From NCBI RefSeq assembly GCF_038433465.1, contig NZ_JAESVF010000005.1, forward strand, positions 124,001-188,000: DNA of 64,000 bases, read 5' to 3'. Numbering within the stretch: the stretch's first letter is position 1; every line of letters starts with the position of its first letter. The position numbers and the translations under genes were made by a program. Origin of the DNA: Galbibacter sp038433465. Lineage in GTDB: Bacteria > Bacteroidota > Bacteroidia > Flavobacteriales > Flavobacteriaceae. This document shows positions 1 to 6,974 of this stretch, piece by piece. The notes under the pieces are model-generated. The model made no database searches. It was given only the letters and a program-made list of their open reading frames with translations, and was not told the DNA's origin.

Positions 1-1
1 A

Positions 2-193
2 ATGAAATCAAAAAAACTCGACCAAGCTTTAAAGCAAATAGAAGCCAACGACAAGATGATATTGCTTATGCGATATCAAGATGATTTATCAATTAAAGAA
101 ATTCAAGAAGTATTAGATTTAGGAAGTAGCGCAGTAAAAATGCGATTGAATAGAGCAAAAGGACGTTTAATTGAAATATACAACACACTGTAA
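2..193 (+). CDS. ECF-type RNA polymerase sigma factor, C-terminal part (5' end outside the window)
   Basis: The visible 63 residues match sigma-70 region 4, the helix-turn-helix that contacts the -35 element. 'MRYQDDLSIKEIQEVL' is the first HTH helix and turn, and 'SSAVKMRLNRAKGRL' is the recognition helix followed by the basic tail usual in ECF sigma factors. Region 2 is missing, so the gene almost certainly starts upstream of the window and the Met at base 2 is probably internal. The next gene starts 3 bases after the stop, so the sigma factor, the 58-residue protein and the MscS-like channel appear to be one operon. The three ECF-like promoters at 1250-2120 are possible targets; that link is inferred. 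Confidence 0.8.
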   Translation: MKSKKLDQALKQIEANDKMILLMRYQDDLSIKEIQEVLDLGSSAVKMRLNRAKGRLIEIYNTL

Positions 194-195
194 TT

Positions 196-372
196 ATGGA
201 TAATCCGTTCAAGAAAATAATAAACAATGAGAAGTTACCAGATACCGTAAAGGATAAGGTAATGCAGGATGTTGATTTGATTAAACTGTCGCTAGATGTC
301 GCCGATTTATTTGTGATAAAATACCCAGATACAATAAGCAATATATTAAACCTAAAAGACAAAGATGAATAA
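196..372 (+). CDS. small conserved-type protein in sigma factor operon, 58 aa
   Basis: An ATG 3 bases after the sigma factor stop opens a 58-codon frame ending in TAA. The frame overlaps the start of the MscS-like gene by 8 bases. It has no membrane segment, is mostly charged and looks helical (MDNPFKKIINNEKLP, then VKDKVMQDVDLIKLSLDVADLF). Tight coupling on both sides supports translation. By position it could be a small anti-sigma factor or modulator, but no known anti-sigma motif (for example a zinc-binding HxxxCxxC) is visible, so no function is assigned. Confidence 0.7.
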   Translation: MDNPFKKIINNEKLPDTVKDKVMQDVDLIKLSLDVADLFVIKYPDTISNILNLKDKDE

Positions 373-1192
373 ACAACTACAAGTGAATTTTGACTTTCAA
401 ATTCTACACAATTATTTTTATGACTTTTTAGAAGTGTTACCGAACATCTTACTAGGAATAGCATTTATTATAGGGAGTTGGCTATTCTTAAGATTTGTAC
501 TTTTTATAGTAAAAAAATCGTTGAAACTTACCAAGATAGATTCGCTCTTAGAAAGTGCAAACGATAAAAATCCAATCTTCGGAGGCTCTGTAAAAATTAA
601 ACCTACCAAAGTAATTTTAGCATTCGTAAAGTGGTTTTTAATACTTATCCTTATTATTATTGGTGCCGATATTCTTGGCTTAACCATCGTTTCCAACGAA
701 GTTGGTAAAATTCTCCAGTATTTGCCACAATTTTTCACTGCGGTAATTATCTTTTTTATTGGTACCTACGGTGCAGTATTGCTTCGTAAAACAGTGCAAT
801 CGGCTTTAAAAGCATTCGATATGAATGGTTCAAAAGCCATTAGTACACTTGTGTTTTATTTAGTGTTTGTAGTGGTAGCAATTATGTCGCTTAACCAAGC
901 AGGAATCGATACCGAAATCATCACCAACAATCTGTTTTTGATTATTGGAGCATTTTTAGCAGCATTGGCAATAGCACTCGGGTTAGGTTCTAGAGATGTA
1001 GTTTCAAGGCTCTTGTTTGGATTTTATTCAAGAAAAACTTTTCCTATAGGAAAGCGTATAAAATTTGAAGAAACAGAAGGAATTGTACTTGCTGTAAATA
1101 ATATTTCTCTAATCATTAAAGACGATCAGAATAAAAAAATAGTAGTTCCAATCAAGCAAGTAGTCAATAAAAAAGTAGAAATTTTAGACTAG
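365..1192 (+). CDS. MscS-family mechanosensitive ion channel
   Basis: This 275-residue inner-membrane protein has about five hydrophobic segments (roughly residues 24-45, 85-105, 118-140, 157-178 and 188-210). The last one is rich in Gly and Ala (IIGAFLAALAIALGLGSRD), as expected for the pore-lining TM3 of MscS, and is followed by the 'VVSRLLFGF' helix and a short beta domain at about 228-260. The family releases solutes during hypo-osmotic shock. The protein is small and lacks a large cytoplasmic vestibule domain. The ATG overlaps the preceding gene by 8 bases, so the channel is co-translated with the 58-residue protein and sigma factor, suggesting envelope- or osmotic-stress control. Confidence 0.85.
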   Translation: MNKQLQVNFDFQILHNYFYDFLEVLPNILLGIAFIIGSWLFLRFVLFIVKKSLKLTKIDSLLESANDKNPIFGGSVKIKPTKVILAFVKWFLILILIIIGADILGLTIVSNEVGKILQYLPQFFTAVIIFFIGTYGAVLLRKTVQSALKAFDMNGSKAISTLVFYLVFVVVAIMSLNQAGIDTEIITNNLFLIIGAFLAALAIALGLGSRDVVSRLLFGFYSRKTFPIGKRIKFEETEGIVLAVNNISLIIKDDQNKKIVVPIKQVVNKKVEILD

Positions 1193-1249
1193 TAAAGTTC
1201 TGAATATCATAGCGTATAAAAATATTTTTCATTTTTTTCTGAAAAAATT

Positions 1250-1275
1250 GTGACCTATCAAAAAATGATGTGTCT
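1250..1275 (+). promoter_or_regulatory. ECF-sigma-like promoter of small membrane protein copy 1
   Basis: GTGACC (1250-1255), a 16-base spacer, then GTCT (1272-1275) follows the usual ECF layout (an AAC/ACC-type -35 and a GTC-type -10). The block recurs almost unchanged before copies 2 and 3 and is preceded each time by a T-run and CTGAAAAA. Recognition by the sigma factor at the window's left edge is inferred. Confidence 0.55.
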
Positions 1276-1282
1276 AAATAAA

Positions 1283-1300
1283 TAGAAGCACAAACTTCTA
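1283..1300 (+). promoter_or_regulatory. 5'-UTR hairpin, copy 1
   Basis: TAGAAG, loop CACAAA, CTTCTA form a perfect 6-bp stem starting about 8 bases after the -10-like box, at or near the expected 5' end of the transcript. The same hairpin occurs in copies 2 and 3. It may stabilise the mRNA or control translation. Confidence 0.5.
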
Positions 1301-1329
1301 AACACAATTTGAATTTAGTTAGAATAGAA

Positions 1330-1470
1330 ATGGAAATGTTTTTCTTACTTATACAACTTTTGATTTTGCCTGGTCTAATTTTTTTGGGTTTAATTAGCTG
1401 GACAGAATATAAAAAATCAAGAGAGACTTATATGAGAATAAAAAATGCTATGATAAAGAAAAACAGTTGA
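1330..1470 (+). CDS. small single-span membrane protein, tandem copy 1 (46 aa)
   Basis: An ATG opens a 46-codon frame ending in TGA. Residues 1-24 are identical in all three tandem copies: MEMFF, a hydrophobic segment (LLIQLLILPGLIFLGLIS), then a Trp. A basic C-terminal tail follows (YKKSRETYMRIKNAMIKKNS). One membrane span with a positive tail suggests an inner-membrane peptide with its C-terminus in the cytoplasm. The family is not one I recognise. A dedicated promoter, a 5' hairpin, a 3' hairpin with a G5 loop and a terminator make it a complete small transcription unit. It could be a stress peptide, a channel regulator or a toxin-like peptide; this is open. Confidence 0.75.
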   Translation: MEMFFLLIQLLILPGLIFLGLISWTEYKKSRETYMRIKNAMIKKNS

Positions 1471-1480
1471 TAATGAAATA

Positions 1481-1506
1481 ATTGTATTTTTGGGGGATTA
1501 TACAAT
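1481..1506 (+). promoter_or_regulatory. 3'-UTR hairpin with G5 loop, copy 1
   Basis: ATTGTAT and ATACAAT pair around a loop holding GGGGG. The same structure follows copy 2 (1921-1945). A weaker version with GGGGG but a changed stem follows copy 3. It has no T-run, so it is not a terminator, and its conservation suggests a separate role. Confidence 0.4.
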
Positions 1507-1532
1507 TACGAGTCAATTTTTCCATATAAAGT

Positions 1533-1567
1533 AGCGCTCAAGTTTTAAACTTGGGCGCTGTTTTTTT
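1533..1567 (+). terminator. Rho-independent terminator of copy 1
   Basis: AGCGCTCAAGTTT pairs with AAACTTGGGCGCT and is followed by a run of T residues. The near-identical hairpin ends copy 2. Confidence 0.85.
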
Positions 1568-1694
1568 ATATAAAAAGTCGAAAAGCACTTTTCATTTAAA
1601 AAGTATTTTCAATTATTTTAAAATAAATATTCAATCATAAATAATTGTTATTAAGTGGTTTAGGGATAAAATTCATTTTTTCTGAAAAAATAGT

Positions 1695-1720
1695 GTGACC
1701 TATCAAAAAATGATGTGTCT
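1695..1720 (+). promoter_or_regulatory. ECF-sigma-like promoter of small membrane protein copy 2
   Basis: GTGACC (1695-1700), 16 bases, GTCT (1717-1720). The block is identical to copy 1, including the spacer TATCAAAAAATGATGT. Confidence 0.55.
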
Positions 1721-1727
1721 AAATAAA

Positions 1728-1745
1728 TAGAAGCACAAACTTCTG
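1728..1745 (+). promoter_or_regulatory. 5'-UTR hairpin, copy 2
   Basis: TAGAAG, loop CACAAA, CTTCTG. The terminal A changed to G leaves a U-G wobble pair in RNA, so the stem is preserved. Confidence 0.45.
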
Positions 1746-1768
1746 AACACACAATTAAATAAATAGAA

Positions 1769-1921
1769 ATGGAAATGTTTTTCTTACTTATACAACTTTT
1801 GATTTTGCCTGGTCTAATTTTTTTGGGTTTAATTAGCTGGACAGATTATAAAAAATCAAGAGCGACTTATATGAGAATGAAAAATGTTATGATAAGAGAA
1901 AAACAATTGATGGTAAAGTAA
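1769..1921 (+). CDS. small single-span membrane protein, tandem copy 2 (50 aa)
   Basis: This is a 50-codon frame (ATG to TAA). Residues 1-24 are identical to copy 1 at protein level and nearly identical at DNA level. The tail differs slightly: T-D-Y-K-K-S-R-A-T-Y-M, with an extended end IREKQLMVK. Substitutions such as E to D and R-E to R-A are conservative, and the frame is intact with no internal stops, which points to selection on the protein. Its own promoter and terminator repeat those of copy 1. Confidence 0.75.
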   Translation: MEMFFLLIQLLILPGLIFLGLISWTDYKKSRATYMRMKNVMIREKQLMVK

Positions 1922-1945
1922 TTGTATTTTTGGGGGATTATACAA
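1921..1945 (+). promoter_or_regulatory. 3'-UTR hairpin with G5 loop, copy 2
   Basis: ATTGTAT and ATACAA pair around a loop carrying GGGGG. The stem begins on the last base of the stop codon. Compare 1481-1506. Confidence 0.4.
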
Positions 1946-1972
1946 ATTACGAGTCAATATTTCCATATAAAA

Positions 1973-2008
1973 CAGCGCTCAAGTTTTTAAACTTGAGCGC
2001 TGTTTTTA
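1973..2008 (+). terminator. Rho-independent terminator of copy 2
   Basis: CAGCGCTCAAGTTT pairs with AAACTTGAGCGCTG, followed by TTTTTATT. Confidence 0.85.
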
Positions 2009-2094
2009 TTTAGTAGATACATTGTATTGAGTAGTATTCAAAATTTACTAAAAATGATATTTTAAATAAATTTTCATTTTTTTTCTGAAAAAGT

Positions 2095-2120
2095 GTGACC
2101 TATTAAAAAATGATGTGTCT
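2095..2120 (+). promoter_or_regulatory. ECF-sigma-like promoter of small membrane protein copy 3
   Basis: GTGACC (2095-2100), 16 bases, GTCT (2117-2120). The spacer differs from copies 1 and 2 by one base (TATT in place of TATC). Confidence 0.55.
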
Positions 2121-2127
2121 AAATAAA

Positions 2128-2145
2128 TAGAAGCACAAACTTCTA
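2128..2145 (+). promoter_or_regulatory. 5'-UTR hairpin, copy 3
   Basis: TAGAAG, loop CACAAA, CTTCTA: a perfect stem at the same distance from the -10-like box as in copies 1 and 2. Confidence 0.5.
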
Positions 2146-2169
2146 AACACACAATTAAATAGATAGATA

Positions 2170-2313
2170 ATGGAAATGTTTTTTTTACTTATTCAGCTTT
2201 TGATTTTACCAGGTTTAATTTTTTTGGGTTTAATTAGTTGGTTTGATTACAAGAAGTCGAGAGCAAATTACATGAAGTTGAAAAATGGTGTTATAAGAGA
2301 AAAAGCACAATAG
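2170..2313 (+). CDS. small single-span membrane protein, tandem copy 3 (47 aa)
   Basis: This 47-codon frame (ATG to TAG) keeps residues 1-24 identical to the other copies although several codons changed silently (ATT for ATA, CAG for CAA, CCA for CCT). That is a sign of purifying selection. The tail reads F-D-Y-K-K-S-R-A-N-Y-M-K-L-K-N, then IREKAQ. It is the most diverged of the three copies and has a different terminator. Confidence 0.75.
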   Translation: MEMFFLLIQLLILPGLIFLGLISWFDYKKSRANYMKLKNGVIREKAQ

Positions 2314-2341
2314 TTGTTACATTATGGGGGTTTTGTATTCC

Positions 2342-2381
2342 AAAAAAAATGGCGCTTAAAAAATTAAGCGCCATTTTTTTT
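2342..2381. terminator. bidirectional terminator between small-protein copy 3 and the HerA-like gene
   Basis: AAAAAAAATGGCGCTTAA and TTAAGCGCCATTTTTTTT form a hairpin with A-runs on one side and T-runs on the other. It can end transcription from both converging units. Confidence 0.85.
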
Positions 2382-2389
2382 GTTCTTTT

Positions 2390-3904
2390 TTATCGCATAG
2401 CTTTACTGAGTATCCCCATAACTCCACGTATAAAAGTAGCACTTGTAAGCACTTTTACAATAGGGTTCATCGCAGTGCTTTTTCTGCTAGAAGTTCTAGA
2501 AACTTTCTTTTGTTCTTCTTTTGCTTTTTGTTGTGCTTCTTCTGTTTGCGATTTTTCAATTTTCTTATTTAAAATCTCATAGGCACTTTCTCTATCAACA
2601 GTCTCGTTGTATTTAGGAATTAATTTTGATTGCTGAAGTACATCTTTAATTTCACTTTCAGATAAAATATCCATTCGGCTCATAGGAGCTCTAAGCATGG
2701 TTGCTGCCAGTGGTGTAGGTCGTCCTTTTTCGTCGAGAGCAGAAATTAATGCTTCTCCAGTTCCTAATGATGTAAGTATTTCTGCAGTGTTGTAAAAGTC
2801 GGAAATTGGGTAGTTCTCGGCAGTAAGCTTAATAGCTTTTCTATCTTTTGCAGTGAAGGCACGTAGTGCATGCTGAATTTTTAGTCCGAGTTGAGATAGT
2901 ACAGCATCTGGAACATCCGTTGGATTTTGTGTTACAAAGTAAAGTCCGATTCCCTTTGAGCGGATAAGTTTTACGATACTTTCAATTTGATCTAAAAGAG
3001 CATCGGAGGCTTCATTGAAAATAAGGTGTGCCTCATCAATAAAAATGACCAACTCCGGACGATCGCTATCGCCTTGTTCTGGGAAATTGCCATAAACTTC
3101 GGCTAATAAACTTAACATAAAAGTAGAGAAAAGCTTCGGTTTATCTTGAATGTCGGTAAGACGTATAATATTGATAATTCCTTTTCCGTTTTCGTCAATT
3201 CGAGTAAGGTCGTCTACTTCAAACGATTTTTCTCCAAAAAATAAATCGGCTCCTTGTTGCTCGAGTTCTATAATTTTTCGAAGAATTGCTCCTGTTGAGG
3301 AAGTTGAAATTCGTCCGTAAGCTTCTTGAAACTCTTCTTTTCCTTCGGCGGTAGCGTATTGTAATATTTTTTTAAAGTCTTTTAAATCGAGTAACGGAAG
3401 TTGGTGGTCGTCGCAATATTTAAAAAGTACAGCAACAATACCTTGTTGCGTATCTGTAAGGTCTAAAATTCTGGAGAGTAGTACAGGTCCGAATTCAGAA
3501 ACGGTGGCACGTAGGCGAACTCCATTTTGTTCGGAAAGTGTAAGGATATCGATTGGAAACTTTTTTGCTTCGTATGGAAATCCAATTTTGGTATGTCGCT
3601 CTTGAATTTTAGCATTATCTTCTCCAGGTTGTGCGAGTCCGCTAAGGTCTCCTTTTAAGTCCATTAACAAAACAGGAATTCCTTTTTCAGAAAGGTTTTC
3701 TGCCAGGATTTGTAATGTTTTAGTTTTTCCAGTACCCGTAGCTCCAGCAATAAGTCCGTGTCGATTTAAGGTTTTTAAAGGTATTTTTACTAAGGCATTT
3801 GTAAGTGGCTCACCGTCGAGCATGGCAGCTCCCATACTAATGTAATCACCTTTGGTTTTATACCCTTCTTCTATATGTTGAAAAAATACGTCTTTATTGC
3901 TCAT
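2390..3904 (-). CDS. HerA-like / DUF853 P-loop ATPase
   Basis: The 504-residue protein has a Walker A at residues 54-61 (GATGTGKT) and a Walker B followed by E-A-H at about 285-293 (LVIFIDEAH). The 'LMDLKGDLSGLA' segment and 'VTQNPTDVPDAVLSQLG' near 340 are typical of the DUF853 (YjgR-type) branch of HerA/FtsK-like ATPases. A Lys- and Gln-rich linker at about 460-480 precedes a short C-terminal hydrophobic stretch. It is presumably a cytosolic hexameric ATPase; the family's physiological role is poorly defined. The gene stands alone, converging on the small-protein array. Confidence 0.85.
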   Translation of the reverse strand: MSNKDVFFQHIEEGYKTKGDYISMGAAMLDGEPLTNALVKIPLKTLNRHGLIAGATGTGKTKTLQILAENLSEKGIPVLLMDLKGDLSGLAQPGEDNAKIQERHTKIGFPYEAKKFPIDILTLSEQNGVRLRATVSEFGPVLLSRILDLTDTQQGIVAVLFKYCDDHQLPLLDLKDFKKILQYATAEGKEEFQEAYGRISTSSTGAILRKIIELEQQGADLFFGEKSFEVDDLTRIDENGKGIINIIRLTDIQDKPKLFSTFMLSLLAEVYGNFPEQGDSDRPELVIFIDEAHLIFNEASDALLDQIESIVKLIRSKGIGLYFVTQNPTDVPDAVLSQLGLKIQHALRAFTAKDRKAIKLTAENYPISDFYNTAEILTSLGTGEALISALDEKGRPTPLAATMLRAPMSRMDILSESEIKDVLQQSKLIPKYNETVDRESAYEILNKKIEKSQTEEAQQKAKEEQKKVSRTSSRKSTAMNPIVKVLTSATFIRGVMGILSKAMR

Positions 3905-3999
3905 GTTGTAATTATTTTCTACTAAAATAAGGTAAACTTATCGAAGTTAAAAGGAGTATTTTTTTAGCGTAGTTTTTTTGCTGATGGAAACTACCGCTA

Positions 4000-4062
4000 G
4001 CTGCTAGCCCTGATTGAGCTAACTACCGTGTAGTAGCGAAAGCAGGTAACAGCCTTACTAAA
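4000..4062. repeat. hairpin-rich intergenic repeat-like element
   Basis: GCTGCTAGCCCTG near 4000 pairs imperfectly with GCAGGTAACAGC ending near 4053, around an inner CTAC-cgt-GTAG hairpin. It carries AGCCCTGATTGAGC and AGCGAAAGCAGG, which from memory resemble a dispersed element in Flavobacteriaceae intergenic regions. No coding frame crosses it. Confidence 0.45.
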
Positions 4063-4103
4063 AAAGCAATAGGAAATGGCTGCTTAAAATAAAAAGGAAA
4101 GCG

Positions 4104-4111
4104 TATCTTTG
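4104..4111 (+). promoter_or_regulatory. Bacteroidota -7 box (TATCTTTG) directly before queE
   Basis: TATCTTTG fits TAnnTTTG and ends 4 bases before the queE ATG, so transcription should begin at or within a few bases of the start codon. This implies a leaderless or nearly leaderless mRNA. No clear -33 TTTG is seen. Confidence 0.55.
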
Positions 4112-4115
4112 CGGC

Positions 4116-4748
4116 ATGACAAAAGAAGCGATTTTAGCGAAGGTAAATGCGGGAGAGATGCTTCCGTTAATGGAGGAGTTTTACACCATTCAAGGCGAAG
4201 GATTTTATAAAGGAACGGCGGCTTATTTTATTCGAATTGGCGGCTGCGATGTAGGATGCCATTGGTGTGATGTGAAAGAAAGTTGGAACGCCGAGACACA
4301 CCCGCCAACAGCGGTGAGTGAGATTGTTGAGAATGCAGCAAAATATTCGGATACTATTGTGATTACGGGTGGTGAGCCACTTACATGGGACATGACTTTT
4401 ATTACTTCGGAATTAAAAAAGCGTGGCTTAAAAACGCATATTGAAACTTCTGGTGCGTATGAGCTAACGGGGGAGTGGGATTGGATTTGCCTGTCGCCAA
4501 AAAAACTAAAGTTACCCACTGCTAAAGTTTATGAAAATGCAAACGAATTAAAATGTATTGTATACAATAAAAGCGATTTTGAGTTTGCTGAACAACAAGC
4601 TGAAAAGGTAGGCAAGGATTGTATTTTATACTTGCAACCCGAGTGGAGCAAGCGCGATAAAATGATTCCTGAAATTGTGGAATATGTTATGAAAAATCCG
4701 AAATGGAAGGTGTCTTTACAGACACATAAATATTTGAATATTCCTTAG
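4116..4748 (+). CDS. queE: 7-carboxy-7-deazaguanine synthase QueE
   Basis: This radical SAM enzyme of queuosine/preQ0 synthesis converts 6-carboxytetrahydropterin to 7-carboxy-7-deazaguanine. The cluster-binding triad is Cys44, Cys48 and Cys51 (C-D-V-G-C-H-W-C). GGEP at 85-88 is the SAM-binding motif, and 'EEFYTIQGEGFYKG' at about 20-33 is the QueE signature. The 210-residue length is normal. No other que genes are adjacent. Confidence 0.93.
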   Translation: MTKEAILAKVNAGEMLPLMEEFYTIQGEGFYKGTAAYFIRIGGCDVGCHWCDVKESWNAETHPPTAVSEIVENAAKYSDTIVITGGEPLTWDMTFITSELKKRGLKTHIETSGAYELTGEWDWICLSPKKLKLPTAKVYENANELKCIVYNKSDFEFAEQQAEKVGKDCILYLQPEWSKRDKMIPEIVEYVMKNPKWKVSLQTHKYLNIP

Positions 4749-4814
4749 GGAATTGTTTTTTGTTTCTCGTTTTTAATATTTTTAAACCTCAAACATACGT
4801 CTCCAACCTTCCAA

Positions 4815-5522
4815 CTATTTTAATGTGAGTTTTGCGAGGTAATCGTAATGTTCGCCTTCGGCAAGGAGCTTACAGTTTAAACCAACCATTTCGCAACATA
4901 AACTTAGTGTATTGAAGTCGAGGTAAAGCCAAGTTGTAGTTTCAGTTTCTCCTTTGTATTTGAGGGTATACGTAAGTTCGCCGTAATAATCGTTGTCCAT
5001 CGGAATCCATTTTCCGCCGTCGTCATCTTCATCAAACATGTAAATAATATCGGAAGAATCGATTAGTATTTGTCCGTTTTCAGAAAGTAAACTTTTTAAA
5101 TGGGCTAGTTTTTCGGGAACACTTTTATAAGTGCCTAAAATTCCAGTGCCGTTCATCAGCATTAAAATGGTGTCGAATTTTTCGTTTTTTAGCTGAAAAA
5201 CATCTTCTTGAACTGCATTTAAAACACCTCTTTTTATAGCAACATCGATAGCGCCAGCAGAAATGTCAATGGCTTTTACGTTTAGATTTTTTGTCTCTTG
5301 AAGGTATAAAGCATGGCTTCCTGCGCCACAACCTATATCGAGCACATTACCATAACTTTGTTTGAGAGCCTCTTTCTCCAAAGGAGGCATTTCTTTATGA
5401 CTTCTGAATAAATAAGAAATAGGTAAAATGTCTTCTTCGGAGATGGAAGTTTCTGTAAAGATTTCTTCTGAAAAATTATCAGTATAAAAATCTTGAATGG
5501 CTTTCCCTAAGAGGTCTTTCAA
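4815..5522 (-). CDS. class I SAM-dependent methyltransferase
   Basis: The 235-residue protein carries methyltransferase motif I at 61-69 (LDIGCGAGS), a motif II acidic residue in 'VKAIDISAGAIDVA', and 'FDTILMLMNGTGIL' as the motif IV region. It resembles the Methyltransf_25/11 group acting on small molecules, but the substrate cannot be told. The next gene on the same strand ends 3 bases upstream of this start, so the two may be cotranscribed. Confidence 0.8.
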   Translation of the reverse strand: MKDLLGKAIQDFYTDNFSEEIFTETSISEEDILPISYLFRSHKEMPPLEKEALKQSYGNVLDIGCGAGSHALYLQETKNLNVKAIDISAGAIDVAIKRGVLNAVQEDVFQLKNEKFDTILMLMNGTGILGTYKSVPEKLAHLKSLLSENGQILIDSSDIIYMFDEDDDGGKWIPMDNDYYGELTYTLKYKGETETTTWLYLDFNTLSLCCEMVGLNCKLLAEGEHYDYLAKLTLK

Positions 5523-5525
5523 TGT

Positions 5526-6197
5526 TTATTGATTAATGTTTACGTAATATTTAAAGAATGAAATTAAGTCTTCTTCTTTCTTAAGATTCAATTTTTTTTC
5601 TTTTACAAATTTATCTAATTGTTTGTTATTAAACTGCGCTAAAATTCTCTTTGTATTATTCTCTAGCGGAATTGCATAATCAGCTCCTTTCAGTTTAATG
5701 TAATAGTTTTGATTGTCTGAAAATTTTGCAGGTTTATCTTTTTGGTATCCAGTATTGGCTTTTTCTGGCGGATAATATATTTTAATGTACTTGTTTAGCA
5801 ACATGTCATCTTCTGTACAAAAAAGGCACTCTAAATACCCAGTTTTTGTTTTGTTATTGTCTTGATAGTCTAATAAGAAAAACTTCTTACCATATACTTC
5901 GTATGCATAATTAGATTTTGTTGAACCTTTATAAATTTCATTTTCAGACATTTTAATTTCTATGAAGTCTTTATAAACATTATATCTTAAGTCTACATTT
6001 TCGTATACTTTCCCATCAACAAAGATTTTTCCTTTAGTGAAATCATCTCCGTTTAAATATAAAGATCCGTCCACTCCAGAGTATTCACTAGAGTTTTTAG
6101 TGTCTATTAATGGTCCGCTTTGATAGCCATACTGATCTATTTGAGCTTGTAAAACGATACATGTAATTAGCGAAAGGGCTAAAAATATTTTTTTCAT
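5526..6197 (-). CDS. secreted protein of unknown function
   Basis: The 223-residue protein has a signal peptide (MKKIFLALSLITCIVLQAQ) with likely cleavage after AQA or just beyond. The mature part is rich in Tyr, Lys and Asn and looks beta-stranded (DGSLYLNGDDFTKGKIFVDG, later YGKKFFLLDYQ). I do not recognise the family. It lies directly upstream of the methyltransferase on the same strand, with a 3-base gap. It may be periplasmic or loosely attached to the envelope. Confidence 0.75.
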   Translation of the reverse strand: MKKIFLALSLITCIVLQAQIDQYGYQSGPLIDTKNSSEYSGVDGSLYLNGDDFTKGKIFVDGKVYENVDLRYNVYKDFIEIKMSENEIYKGSTKSNYAYEVYGKKFFLLDYQDNNKTKTGYLECLFCTEDDMLLNKYIKIYYPPEKANTGYQKDKPAKFSDNQNYYIKLKGADYAIPLENNTKRILAQFNNKQLDKFVKEKKLNLKKEEDLISFFKYYVNINQ

Positions 6198-6343
6198 ATC
6201 TAAAAAGTTTAATGTTGTATGAAAATCAAATGTTTTGATTTTTCAGGTTTGTGGTATAGTAAATTAAATTTAATTTTTTTAAATAACCAAATATTATGGA
6301 GAGTAAGACTGTTGGTATTATGCTTTTGATTATGGATAAACTG

Positions 6344-6351
6344 TATCTTTG
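6344..6351 (+). promoter_or_regulatory. -7 box TATCTTTG upstream of the YkgJ-family gene
   Basis: TATCTTTG lies about 30 bases before the ATG at 6381. A TTTTG at 6324-6328 is only 15 bases upstream, closer than the usual 19-21, so the -33 element is uncertain. Confidence 0.5.
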
Positions 6352-6380
6352 TACTATTCAATATTTCTTCTGAAAAATTA

Positions 6381-6878
6381 ATGATGGACGAATTTTTAAA
6401 ACAGCTCCCACAATTAGCAAAAGATAAGCAAAGCGAAAACAAAAAGTATTTTGCGAAATTACGGAAGAAACCTCCTAAAGATTTAGATTATGTAATGCAA
6501 GAACTGCACGAGGAAGAATTTGAAAAAACAGATTGTCTTAGCTGTGCTAATTGCTGTAAAACTACGGGGCCGTTATTTACCAATGCAGATATAGAACGAA
6601 TTTCAAAACATTTTAAGCAGAAGCCACAACAATTTATCGATACTTATTTAAGAATAGATGAAGACAATGATTATGTGTTGCAAGAGGTGCCATGTACATT
6701 TTTAGCACCAGATAATTATTGTTTAATTTATGATGTTCGTCCAAAAGCGTGTCGAGAATATCCGCATACCGACCGAAAGAAATTCCAACAAATAAGTAAT
6801 TTAACAATTAAAAACACCGCTATTTGCCCTGCGGTTTACAATATTGTTGAGGCTATGAAAGCTCGTTTGCCTAAATAA
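6381..6878 (+). CDS. YkgJ-family cysteine-cluster protein
   Basis: The 165-residue cytosolic protein has the YkgJ (CxxCxxCC) zinc- or iron-binding pattern: C-L-S-C-A-N-C-C-K near residue 52. Later cysteines occur in 'VPCTFLAPDNYCLIYDVRPKACREYP' and 'AICPAVY'. This is the family's usual set of eight or so metal-ligand Cys. The biochemical role is not known. A second ATG follows immediately at 6384, so the exact start could be either. Confidence 0.85.
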   Translation: MMDEFLKQLPQLAKDKQSENKKYFAKLRKKPPKDLDYVMQELHEEEFEKTDCLSCANCCKTTGPLFTNADIERISKHFKQKPQQFIDTYLRIDEDNDYVLQEVPCTFLAPDNYCLIYDVRPKACREYPHTDRKKFQQISNLTIKNTAICPAVYNIVEAMKARLPK

Positions 6879-6974
6879 TTTTTTATCCCTTCTATAAAGA
6901 GTCACAGTTTTTTTGTTAAAATATTGCGTTTATTTTCTATAATTTTTATATTTTAGTTAAAAATAAGTGTGATT

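Noticed and set aside
1241..2381. CRISPR-like array
   Set aside because: The repeated units are 400-445 bases long and contain coding frames, promoters and terminators, so they are gene duplications.
2349..2582. 77-codon hydrophobic plus-strand frame
   Set aside because: It is antisense to the C-terminal end of the HerA-like gene and starts in the terminator.
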